A stretch of 64,000 bases of DNA. It comes from Fusarium oxysporum f. sp. lycopersici 4287. Lineage: Eukaryota; Ascomycota; Sordariomycetes; Hypocreales; Nectriaceae. This document shows, one piece after another, positions 24,643 through 35,239 of this stretch. Where the stretch lies: assembly GCF_000149955.1 (NCBI RefSeq), contig NC_030994.1, positions 62,001-126,000 on the forward strand, in the 5' to 3' direction. The notes below the pieces were generated by a model, which saw nothing but the letters and a program-made list of their open reading frames with translations, was not told where the DNA came from and searched no databases. A program made the translations under genes and the position numbers. Each line of letters starts with the position of its first letter. Positions within the stretch are counted from its first letter, which is position 1.

Positions 24643-24729
24643 TCTCACACTTTTGTGCCGTCTCACACTTTTGGGCCTAACTAAGCTTGCTTAGTTGGCT
24701 CGCCCCCCCTCGCGGCATGAGCCAACGGG
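24643..24729 (-). repeat. Right terminal inverted repeat of the Fot-like element
   Basis: The mirror of 21849-21935, followed by the TA duplication at 24730-24731. The internal palindrome has one mismatch here. Confidence 0.85.
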
Positions 24730-25070
24730 TAAGGGGAAATTAGTTAGATTTAATAGAGCTATAAATAAAATTATAGGTATTTAAAGCCTCTTAGGGTTAG
24801 GATAGGGTTAGTATTAACTATCTAAGCTATTTTTACTTTAGTATTTTCTTTTTAACTAAGATGTAGCTTATAAGAAGAAGTAGAGGTTTTTTTTTAAAAA
24901 AAAGAAAATACTACTAAAAGTAGTAATCATTTACATCTTTATACTATGCCTCTTAAAATCTTATAGCCATGCCTTTAAATATTCTATAGTAAATAATAAG
25001 TAAAGTTAATATAAAATAACATAACTAAAAACACCCTCCGTCAGGGTACTTTATATAGTTGAACCCCGAT
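24730..25070. other. AT-rich block right of the transposon
   Basis: AT-rich DNA with no coding frame. It resembles the block on the left side of the element, so the transposon probably inserted in an already AT-rich zone. Confidence 0.45.
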
Positions 25071-25980
25071 TTAGGTTTTATAACCCCACAATCCAGCAAT
25101 AAAGGCAGCTGAAGCCTCTTTCGAAACATTGCCACGAATGACCGAAGCATCCTTTCCTAGACTAATATCTTCCATGACCGATCTTTGACCCGGCGTGCTC
25201 GGGTTATCGAAACCAAGATCGCCCTCGTAATACGTCAGGTTGTCGCCGGCCTTCAAATTCTTAGTGACAAATCGTTCTATCTCAGCCTGTAACTCCGTCG
25301 GATTCTTTCTTGCTGTAGCGTTCTCGATAGCAGCTCTATCGTCATCGGCTAAGTGAATAAATTCTTCACTTTCTCCAGCAGGTAGCAGAGATCGGTCTTG
25401 TAAAACGCGCCTGATCCGGAGACCTTCGCCAAGCACCGCTTTCACTCTCTGGTCAACCTGAGTCAAAGTGCCGCAAGCGACTTGAAATCCATCCCGGATG
25501 TTACCAGCCATGCCAACGTTGACTACCAAAATACGGACTGTCAGAAATCCCTGGTGGAGATCAATCCGACGCAAAATATCGCTTATTCCTTCACTGTCTC
25601 GGTCATGATCAAGCACCGCACGTGCATATCTCTTGACCTTATTTTTCTTTGCCCTCTCTTGCAGTTTTTCATGAACTTCTTGGAGTTGTTCGAGGGTGAC
25701 TTTCAGCCTTGCAACTTCATCCCCGACAATTTTAACTTGAAGGTCAGGTTGTTCTCGGACAAGCTCCAGAATCTCTTGAATAGCTTCCAGATTACCCCCA
25801 AGGTTCAAGACGACTTGCGGAGCCTCATGATACGCGTGGTTCACTTCGCGTATGGTCGTGATAACCTTGAGAGAAAAGTCAAGGAGACTCACAATGGAGC
25901 TGGCGGCGCTGATGACTTCCTAAATCAGCGTCAACTCATGTTTCACCACTTAGTTAGAACTTGGAAATCAAGCATACCAT
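25071..25980 (-). CDS. Putative cell-death effector with SesA/HeLo-like N-terminus and C-terminal amyloid motif
   Basis: Inferred as 283 residues. The start codon forms an exon by itself (25980-25978). It is followed by a 58-nt intron 25977-25920 (GTATGC..TTTAG) and exon 2 at 25919-25071. Joined, the protein starts MEVISAASSIVSLLDFSL and continues as alpha-helices. This resembles the N-terminal domain found on fungal NACHT/P-loop NTPases (SesA- or HeLo-like family), which are expected to be membrane-active effectors. Without the tiny exon the frame has no ATG and is closed upstream by TAG. Residues ~110-185 are a second helical part. Near the C-terminus (~253-267), ISLGKDASVIRGNVS fits the HET-s-related amyloid motif pattern (A-x-V/L-x-x-G-N). 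The divergent NLR starting at 26353 carries a matching motif at its N-terminus. Expected role: executioner activated by amyloid templating. Confidence 0.75.
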
Positions 25981-26352
25981 GCTGATGATATCTAGTACGA
26001 ATTTGACGACCAGTCTGTTGGTTTTGGAATTGGGGAGTTGGGTTTCGGGTCTGGTTGGGAATGGTAGATGCCTAAATCCCTCAAGCCATCTGATTGGTCA
26101 CGCAATGCATGAAGTTGAAAGTCAGCGCCGACTGCCAAGCCGGATTTGCGCAGATTCGGATGCTGACGAGTAAGCAATTTCATTCAATTCCGTATAATTA
26201 CATATAATGAAGTATTCGGGCAATGCTGAGTGAGGGGTTTCTTCTCCTCAGCAGTAACATCCAGTGATTGCTTTACTCTATAAGTAAAAGCTGTCGAAGT
26301 TGCGGGTTTCTGGAGACGGGAATCTTCAATCGAACTTCCTACACATCATCCC
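25981..26352. promoter_or_regulatory. Shared divergent promoter of the effector-NLR pair
   Basis: 372 bp separate the two start codons. The segment holds ATTGGT at about 26093 (inverted CCAAT box) and TATA-like AT stretches near 26195-26210 on the NLR side. It probably drives both genes, which would favour co-expression. Confidence 0.45.
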
Positions 26353-29300
26353 ATGCAAGACTGGCTGCCTTCTGGTCCCTCCTCTAGTGGGGATGAGGGC
26401 TTACCGTCATCGAAACGGCGCAAGTCAATCTCTTCACCATCTCACGACTTCGTTCTGACCGGTATCAACTTTGGCAATCATGCGCGATTGCATCAAGGCA
26501 ATATCAACATAGAAACGGTTGAAAATGTTGTTCTGGAGCAACGTGAGTTGAAACCACAAATTCCGAGGCCACGACTAGGCGTACTGGTCATGACTGATGC
26601 GCGCAACGTCTAGTTACTCCCAGTGACAACGTGATTGGTGAAATACTTCGATTATTACCACCCAAACTTGACCAAGATCTCAGTATCCTATGGAAGGACT
26701 GGTACGATAAACAGTGCGTCGATGCATTTCGTTGGCTCTGGAGTGAGCCCCGCATAAACCATGCAATACATAATGGGCAAAGAATTTTGAACATTGTTGA
26801 TGAGACTCAGTCAGCTCTTTACCCTGCCTTCTTAGCAATCACATCCGAGCTTTGGAACCGCATCTGTTCGAAAGACAACAGAACGACTATTTGTTACAGT
26901 TCCAGCAGCGTTTGGCACAACATCCACTTCGAAGGAGTTTTACAAGGTTTACTCGCATCATCGGTGTCACAATATGACCTGGTCGATGAGTTGAGGATTA
27001 TTCACTCACAAATGCATAATCGTTCATTCAACGCACTTTCAATGGCTGATAGGCTAATTCAGTTACTTTTTGCTCTCCTGCGGCAACGCAAATCTTCTCG
27101 ATGCTTTGTTTTACTCGAATATTTGGAGAGGTTCGATTTGGAGTATCAGAGACGCATTATCGACCTAATCAATACTGAAGCAGCTGACCTTGAGGTCACA
27201 TGGGTACTGTTTTCAGATACTGACTGCACTTCCTTTTTATGTAGTACGACCGCATCGTTTATTCTCACCTTTGATCAAGCCTTCGAAGGTCTGCAACTAA
27301 ATGACGTGTTTAATAACATCAGGTCATGTCAGAATTTGCTGAGTGAAAGCCATACGAAGGCGGACCGATTTCCTGAGCTACAGTACACTCAGCTGGGTCG
27401 AAAATGGCTCCAGTCCCGGAAATCTTCAATCCTCGTCTGCCAAAGAATGGAGGCAGATCTAAAGACAGCCCAACCTGCACATTTACTGAACAGTCTCGAT
27501 ATATCAAAGTTACTGTCCGAATTTCAACATCAACATTATACGTGCGCTTATGTTTCTTTGAACAATAGACCACAATCTTTCGAATTTACACAACGCCACA
27601 TCTACGCCGACATCTTTTTCCAAGTTGCCAACGGTATCCAGAATAATAAAATTCTCCAAGAGAGACTGTTGAAACTGGGTGTTAGAGACAGGGCTAGGCT
27701 TGTCTCAGCTACCAAGGGAAACCCTTCAGTCAATGGATGGCCCGACTTGTTTACCAAGTTCTCCACGTTTCCAAGGCACAATAATCAACTCATCTTTCTA
27801 CGGCTTTCTGCAAGGTTTCCATTAGACTTCATCACTCATATCTCGCAGTTGGGATTCGAGTGGAAGGTGTTGGCTTCGATCTCTTCCGCAGATCACGGAG
27901 CTATCTCAGACCGTTCCATTCTCCCTATCGTCAGCCTTGACAGCGAATACAATGGTAAGATACCTATTTCAATCATATAACCGCCTCCAGGTGGCCTTTT
28001 GATGGATCCCACTGATCCAAAGGTTTACAGAATGCCTTGTATCTCTTGCATTTCAAGGAATGGGTGAGATTTGGCATCAGATTCGAGATGCTTTGCCCGG
28101 TAGCAACGAATGGATCTGGTCCAACAGGACATTTCGTAAGTGGTATGAAACTTCTGGATTGCTATGGATATCTGGCACGCCGGGAAGTGGCAAGTCTGTT
28201 CTATGTAAGACGATCTTGCGCAGTTTCACTTCTCGGGTGCTAGATTTCACCCATGTTCACGCTTGGTTTTATAGCGCCAGGGGGCTGGAAAGGGGAACTT
28301 TGCACTCATACATGCTGAGAGCCATCTTGCGATCAATTCTTGAACGAAACCCCCAAGCTTTCAAATCATTCAAGAACCTTTATCGCGCTCGCGTGCAGAC
28401 TGAACATCATGTCTCCTGGATTGATGAAGATTGCCATGTCCTGGCCGAGGCCCTACGAGCAATTGCCGTAAACGACACAACTCCACGTACTATCTTGATT
28501 CTAGATGGGCTTGACGAGTTTCTTGGGAACCAATCAGATCCGTATACAGTCCAGGAGTTCCTGGAGCTGCTTTCTTCCCTGGCATATACCAAGAACAGCC
28601 ACATATGGCTAATCGCTTGCAGTCGCCCAGTCCCCGAATTTCGGTCTGAGTTCATGGAGTGTTTCCATATATCTATTCACGAGAACAACTGTGAGGATGT
28701 TTCAATCTTTATTGAAAATGGAATTTCGAAGCTGCGAGCAGCATGGCCTCGACGTGAAAAGAAGCGAGGTGGTAAATCGAGGCACTTGAACTCCTTCGCT
28801 CAACCGTTGCCTATACAGCCAGAAAGACTGAGCTCTCAAGAAGAGTTGGAACTTGAAACATTAAGACAATACTTGACTTCACGAAGTTCGGGGTCGATCA
28901 TCTGGATAAAGCTTGTCCTTTCTGAAGTGGAACTTCTAATTCGACGAAAAGAAGGATTCACTCTTGAACATCTTCGGGAGAAGGTCCAGTCATTACCGCG
29001 AGATCTCCACAACCTTTATTGTGAGATAATCACTCAGTTAGGACTAGACCACAATTCAGAAAAAGCAAGGATGGCAGAAAAGATATTTTTATGGGTCACA
29101 GGCTCTCGTGGATGGGGCATTTTGAAACTTCAGGAACTTCGAGAGGCACTGGCGATACCAGGAAACTACCAACAGTGCACTACCATGGCCGCTTTCGATA
29201 ATCTACAGGTTAATTGCCATCAAATTGGAGACGACTGGGATTATTTCTATTCCATTATCTACTCTCACTGCGGAGGCCTAGTTGAATTTATGCCACCAGT

Positions 29301-30321
29301 GCGACTTGATAACGCGACTACGATTACACTTGAGGAGATGAGCGGGGATTGGACTGTCCAGCTGGTCCACCACACTGCAAAGTCATTCCTTGAGTCCAAA
29401 AACAAGCCTTCGCAACTGCGAATCGTCGACGCAGATGCTGTTCAGTTCGTTGCCACACAATCGGCATGGTACTTGACTCTTATCTTCCCGCCAGGGTGTT
29501 CGCGAGACATCTTTAATATGACTGATGACGATATTGACGGGGCAACACTGTCTACTGGCTCATACATGTCAACTACACTCGGTTGGGTAGAATGTTTGAA
29601 AGGCTCGTCGTCGCCTCAGTCCAGCTTGAATATGCCAGTCTTGGTAAAACAGAACTTATGGAGGTTGATGCACCGTCTCAACTCAGCACCTCTACTTCTC
29701 TTTGTGCTGAACGTTTTGAGGAACAATAATGCCAGTACAATATGGTCTTTAGCAAAAGAGACACCTGACTTCCTCATCTGGTGGCTCCGGTATCTTCAAG
29801 TTCCGTCCGAAAATGAAAGAACCGTCAGTAGTCTTTCGGAATACTTGTGCAGCCCTGGCAATATGCGCATTCTTTCCATTTTGCTTCAGCTCAGAGAGAT
29901 TCTGGCCGAAGCTTCGACTTCAGTTCATGACATCTCGAGTGGTCCATTATACTATACACAAGATGAGTCTTCACTCCTCTCTTGGCCTTGGCACGACTTG
30001 GAGAAGTTCTTGACAGAACTTCCTTCTTGGACGGCTGGTCTACATTATCCAAGTTACAGTGAATGCAACCTTTCGATTGCTACGGAAAACGTGGATGATG
30101 CGAAATGGGGCGATCTGCGGAACGGTAGGGTTATAAGAGAAGCTCGAGACTTATGGAGCTCCCCGACCCCAAGTGAACCCCTCAATTCGTCAGACGAACA
30201 TACACCCAGTCCGTTAGACGACCTTGCACTACTCGGAAGTATATCCTCTTATGATCGCCAGCGAGAGTTTGAGGTTGCTTGTTGGGTTAATGAGGCCCCA
30301 TTTGTTTTGGACAGATTTTGA
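26353..30321 (+). CDS. NACHT-type NLR with N-terminal HET-s-like amyloid motif
   Basis: 1273 residues from three exons: 26353-26542, 26614-27954 and 28031-30321. The introns are 26543-26613 (GTGAGT..CTAG) and 27955-28030 (GTAAGA..ACAG); phase and length agree. Residues ~37-52, GINFGNHARLHQGNIN, form a HET-s-related amyloid motif matching that of the divergent effector. Residues ~64-510 form a long region without a P-loop but with an NTPase-like segment (RCFVLLEYLERFD). The canonical NLR linker CLVSLAFQGMGEIW (~512) leads into NACHT, with P-loop GTPGSGKS (~559-566) and Walker B TILILDGLDEF (~666). Beyond NACHT comes a winged-helix-like part (QELREALAIPG, VQLVHHTAKSFLES). There are no ankyrin, WD40 or TPR repeats; the last ~250 residues are unrecognised. 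Expected role: sensor and nucleation platform for the effector. Confidence 0.85.
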
Positions 30322-30409
30322 AACGGCGCCAACTAAGAGTTTTAGTCAGGACATGCAAAATGTAGAACAAATCGAGTACCATCGACATTATCGTGTCCAT
30401 CGAGAAGAA

Positions 30410-30808
30410 AGCCGGTTGCCCAGCCGGGGAATGGGCTGCTCCTATGCCAACCATCAGACCAAACCGAATAGACTCGAAAGTAGCAAGCTTCTGTTGTGAT
30501 ACCGATGCAGCAGACGCGGTCCCTGTTGTTTGCGATAAAAGACAGACAATGACAACATTATGATCTCCTACTCGGCCTAGGACAAACATATTGTTGTCCT
30601 TCGATCTTGCCGGCAATGCTTGGTGTTGTTCATCGAGCATAGCCTTCGCAGCCGCCAACTCTGTAGGAAGCGCGCATATTGAACCCACGGTATAGTCTCC
30701 ATAGTCGAAAATGGCCTTATCGGTCCCCACTGCTGAAGAGGTAACGTTATATCCGGCTTCAACGAGCGAGTTAGGTAGGTCCCACCGAGTTTGCGGATTG
30801 CGGGGCAT
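30410..30808 (-). pseudogene. Nucleoside-phosphorylase-like (PNP/UDP) domain fragment
   Basis: The minus-strand frame contains the start of the phosphorylase-like domain common at the N-terminus of fungal NLRs: DYTVGSICALPTELAAAKAML, VLGRVGDHNVVIVCL and IRFGLMVGIG. After VGIG the conserved Gly-rich loop is lost and the frame becomes unrelated sequence, finally running antisense into the 3' end of the NACHT gene. No NACHT or later phosphorylase motifs follow. It is a truncated relic, converging tail to tail with the intact NLR. Confidence 0.6.
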
Positions 30809-30885
30809 CTGTATCAGTATTTTCGATGTCTATCAGAGGCGCAGTATTATTTTGACTTGGCATTGCGGGACGGTATAAGGTTGCT

Positions 30886-30920
<35 letters not shown>

Positions 30921-33084
30921 TGTGTGTCTGGCACTTGCAATTTCCGTCAAAAAATATAGACAGAGGCGAGCTATTCAAGAATTTTTCCTTACCAATGATG
31001 ATATGAAGTTAGTAGACTCGCGTGGCTGTTAAAAGCATGTCAGCAAAACCCTCTTAGAGCCTAGATGAGACTCACGCCAGGCTAGTAATATTCATCTTAT
31101 CTTATCTTATCCTTTACCATGTTAACCACTAACCGGTCTCTGGTATTCTCCGAAGAAGTCGAACCCGAATTTAATTTTCGGTCGATTATAACGACGCACG
31201 ACCCGACAATACAAGTAGACAAGACAGCCCTGCCACCAGATATGTCTATCAAGTCAATCGTTCAACATGCATATCCTAATGCCATCTATATCACGGCACA
31301 ATGCCCAGGAACCGCAAATCATCAATATGCGGCGACTAGAGGTTGAGGAAGAATAGTAAATACCAGATACTTTAATATATCCAAAGAGCCACTTTTAAAA
31401 TGGTTTACTATTAGATTATAATCTTAAAGTGTAATATTGGCTATTTAACCATTAATTATTGAGCTTTTTACTCTCCTGCTAACCACGTCCAAATCACAAT
31501 CTCATACCAGTTACTTGCTATCTTCATCTCTATTAAGCATACTCTGCAGTAGGCGCTATGTGCAGGCCAGCTGGAAAAGATCTGTAACCTTGTCATGATG
31601 TTTAATGCGGCATTATCACCAGCTTTCCCTCAGCTACTAGTGAGCATGGAGAACCCATTCGTCACTCGCGTTGGCGACGCACGTGGAACAATATCCCTTG
31701 GTGCAGGGGTTGATGCAGAGTAAAAAGGGAGGTTAGCCGTATTACTGTTGTTATGGCACGCAGAGTTTGTCAATTTCGCGTTTGTATCTTGGTCGCATTT
31801 CCGACAGCTGGTAATGGTTAGGACTGTTGCACATGGGGGGCGCTTTGCATATAAAAGACCCTGAAACATGGAAGACAGACCTTAGGGAGCAATACAGTAG
31901 TTGATGATCGTAAGGGGTAAATTCCCTGTCGCATGTCATACTAGCGGGCAAGAGTCTTTAGCCGTCTATCCCACTGACATCATTTAAGCTGAGATTGAGG
32001 ATGTACCAAAAATATGGAAAGATATTTTCCTCTTCTGCTGCAAATCCCAGATCCTTTTGCGTTTGTTGAGCTGGGCACCGGGCTATCTTTGAAGGAGTAT
32101 GTTGTCGAATCATGGGGATTGGGATAGAAATAGCGTCTGAACGGCGATGGCTAAACTTGGCACGTCGGTGATACATTCAGCATAAGATGTATTTAATAGG
32201 ATATGGGTATAGTTAACAAGAGCCTCCAAATAATACCATGGGAGGACATCGTGAGATGGCTTTTATCTTAAAAGCCCGTGCAGTGCAGCGAAAATCACTT
32301 TGAGTAATCCGAGCCATTAGTGGAGATATGCAGAGACCTGACTGACAGCTGAACTATCCTCTTCTCACACCTGAGGGATTTATCCCTGGACCAACTCTCA
32401 ATTTTTGCAACTCAACTAATGAAGTCGAGGCCATTCTTCGCAAGGGTATCATCTCCGCACAAGACAAGGCACATCGTTATGGCCGACGTCAAAGCTCCTT
32501 GAGATCACGGAATAAGCCGCTTAGCCCCACAAATATTCCAAGCTTTCACGATTCCCTGGTTAACATGTAAGGGGGGGTGTGTGCATATCTTTAACAACTA
32601 TTACGCTCACGGCCAGGAGGCCTCCTCTGTCATCTATTTCCCCTCACAATCCTGTCGTGTGACACCGCATCTCATTGTTATGTTTAAGATTGAGAATATG
32701 TAAAACATATTTATTAGCTTCCTTGCTTTGCCGCACTTGAGCGCTGGTCACGCAAACACGACTTGCTGCACATGTTAAAAATCCTAAAGTGGTGGTGAAG
32801 CAGCGATCCTTGATTTTGATGGTGGGGAGCAGATAATAACATGCCTGCCAACGGTGTGAGGGGAATGATCAGAAGTCGTGGGATCTGCTTTAGTAATGAG
32901 AGAGTGTTAAGAACATAAAACAAGGGGGGAAAATCCCTCACCTCTTTCTGGGAGATTGGGAAGTTTAATTGTATGCCTGATTAAACTATTCCCTAACAAA
33001 ATTGCACACTTCTCTGAGCTCCTGCAACTTTAAACCTTATGCTTCAATATCGAGATTACCGAAATATCTGCATTTTCTTTCCGT
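30809..33084. other. Intergenic region with simple repeats
   Basis: It contains a T-run and GT microsatellite (30885-30927) and a short CTTAT tandem near 31090-31110. Small frames, such as 31119-31346 (+) and 31630-31869 (-, Cys-containing), have no recognisable domain. The last ~300 bp is probably the promoter of the exchanger gene. Confidence 0.4.
30885..30927. repeat. Poly-T plus (GT)n tract
   Basis: 23 consecutive T followed by about 10 GT units. Confidence 0.9.
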
Positions 33085-35239
33085 ATGGATTCAGTATCAT
33101 CAAACTCCCAGGTCGAGATCCCAGGCAATGACTCTTCTGTTTCTGAGACCAGTGATGACAGCGACCCTCTCTGCACCAGTGTGAATCACAGCAACCAATC
33201 TGTCGTATCGTCTACTGCAGAGTCAAGACTTCATCAAACCATCTGGCACACGATCCGTGGGTTCCAAGGTATCACCGTATAGACTCATACCTCATCTACT
33301 ATGACCATTGACTAATTCACTTTTACCAGTACCAGAGAGACTTCGACATGTATATGACTCTGTCAACCATATCGCACGCCCACGATCTCGACCTCACGAA
33401 TCAGTCATCCCAGTACCATGTCTACCGGGTTGCCCAGAATATTTTGAGACCCCGGCCTGCTTTACATCATCGCTGGGGGCGATGCTATTGTCTTCCTGGG
33501 TCAACAGTTTGCTGATATTTGTTGTTGCTGGTACTGCGACATATATGGCTGACGCAGGTCCAGTCTTGACTTTCACATGCAACACCATCGCGATCGTGCC
33601 TTTATCTGCTCTCCTCACGGACGCAACGGAAGTTATTGCAGCCAAGGCAGGTGATACAATTGGGGCATTGCTGAATATCACATTCGGCAACTTGGTAGAG
33701 CTTATCCTGTTGTACGTCCACTGTCATCGCCACCATACCTCAAGTTGTTAAGCTGACCCATTCTATCTACAGCGTGTAAGTGATTGAGATATAGAAGCAG
33801 ACCATGAAGGTAATCAGGGATCCTGACCAAAACAGAATTGCTCTCAGGAACAACCATGTATACATAGTCCAAGCCTCAATCCTTGGATCGATACTCGTAA
33901 ACCTGCTCTTGGTTCTGGGTTCCGCCCTCTTAGCAGGCAGCGTAACCGACGTAGATCTTTTGTGCAATACAGCCGAGGGACAACTTCTTGCTTGCTTGCT
34001 ATTTGTTTCTGTATTCGTGGTGTTGATGCCAGTAAGTGCTAACGTGTATCAGCTGCATGCAACTAATAGCATTTTGCAGACGGCATTTGCGCAAGCAGTC
34101 AGCGAGACGAACAAGAACAAAGCTGCGACACTCAAGATGAGCAGGATTTCAGCACTTATAGTATTACTCATTTATGTGCTGTACTTTGTGCATGAAATCA
34201 GATCTCGTCCTGTAAAAGGGAATGATGTTGAATCACAGACCTATGATCCTGAGACTGGTTCAACCAGTTCTACTAACTACCGCTCTGGGTCTGTGGACCT
34301 CGGCTCTAGTTCTTTCAGCTCACAGCACCTGCCATCCCGAACAATTCGTTTTGCAGATGACCAAGACCGAGAACGCAGAAGTGATTCGATCTACAAACTC
34401 AACAATATTGCTGAACTGGAAACCGTTGAGCCGAGCGACGTTGGCGATATGATGATGGATCGAGGCCGCCGCAGTGGAGAGACACCCCGCAGCAGCTACA
34501 CCAGACCAAACTCTTATCAGCCCCTACTAAATTCGCGAACGCACTCTCGCTCCATCTCGGTCAGCAGTAGTATAGGATTTCAAAGTCGGGACTCGTCTAT
34601 GAGTCGAGCAAGTCGACATACCACTGCCCTTCACCTACTAAGAGAACATCGCCTTAGTATGGATCAACTGGTGCATCCTCGGTCACATGCTGAGCACTCC
34701 GAAACTGACTGGAAAGCCCCTGTCGCTATGCTTATAATCACTTCGCTACTGATGTCCATGTGCGGTGAATTCCTCGTAAGTACTATAGACGATATCACGC
34801 ATGACGATGGTTTATCTGAACCACTCATCGGGCTGGTCATTCTTCCAATCGTCGGAAACGTCGCAGAATATGTCACCGTGGTAGCGGTAGCTATTCGAGG
34901 CAATATCGACCTTGCTACTGCTGTCGCTGTCGGTTCATCTATTCAGATTGCTCTTTGCATTTCACCCTTGACCGTTATGGCAGGATGGGCAATGCGGAAA
35001 GATCTGGACCTTGCTTTTAATACATTCGAAATGGTGACGCTGGCTGGGACAGTCCTCCTGGTCAACTTGCTGATTCTCAACGACGGGAGCTCGAGTCTGA
35101 AGACAAGTGGCTTAAAGGGCGCATTGATGTGTGCTTGCTATGTTATATTTGGGTGAGTAACATGCCTTCTTGTCGCTGTCGAAATATCTCCTGATAGTTG
35201 CGCAGGGTGGGAGCCTTTCTCTACCCTTCAGTGAATTAA
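33085..35239 (+). CDS. Vacuolar Ca2+/H+ exchanger, CaCA family (VCX1-like)
   Basis: Antiporter moving Ca2+ into vacuoles in exchange for H+. Six exons are inferred: 33085-33268, 33330-33711, 33773-33775, 33836-34031, 34080-35152 and 35206-35239 (1872 nt, 623 residues). Both CaCA alpha-repeat motifs are present: DATEVIAAKAGDTIGALLNI with GNLVEL, and GEFLVSTIDD with GNVAEYVT. About 11 membrane helices are visible, with a long Ser/Arg-rich cytosolic loop between halves (residues ~270-430), as in VCX1-type proteins. The 3-nt exon CGT has consensus splice sites on both sides and gives ELILFVIALRNN, the expected spacing between motif and helix. Skipping it keeps frame but removes one residue. The 48-nt intron 34032-34079 is also in frame and would be missed in a simple ORF. 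The final exon encodes VGAFLYPSVN. Confidence 0.85.

Larger units (their letters stand above)
21849..24729 (+). mobile_element. Complete but inactive pogo/Fot-like DNA transposon
   Basis: A 2881-bp element bounded by near-identical 87-bp terminal inverted repeats (outer end CCCGTTGGCT) and flanked on both sides by TA (21847-21848 and 24730-24731), the usual Tc1/mariner-pogo target duplication. Inside is a decayed transposase of the CENP-B-HTH/DDE_1 class. The intact ends and target duplication show transposition; the internal stops show it can no longer encode transposase. Confidence 0.85.

Noticed and set aside
30885..31110. Possible CRISPR- or satellite-like repeat
   Set aside because: Only a poly-T/GT microsatellite and a 5-bp CTTAT tandem; no spaced repeats.
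31630..31869. A small Cys-containing minus-strand frame, possible secreted protein
   Set aside because: No signal peptide at its start, irregular Cys spacing, and no convincing upstream exon.
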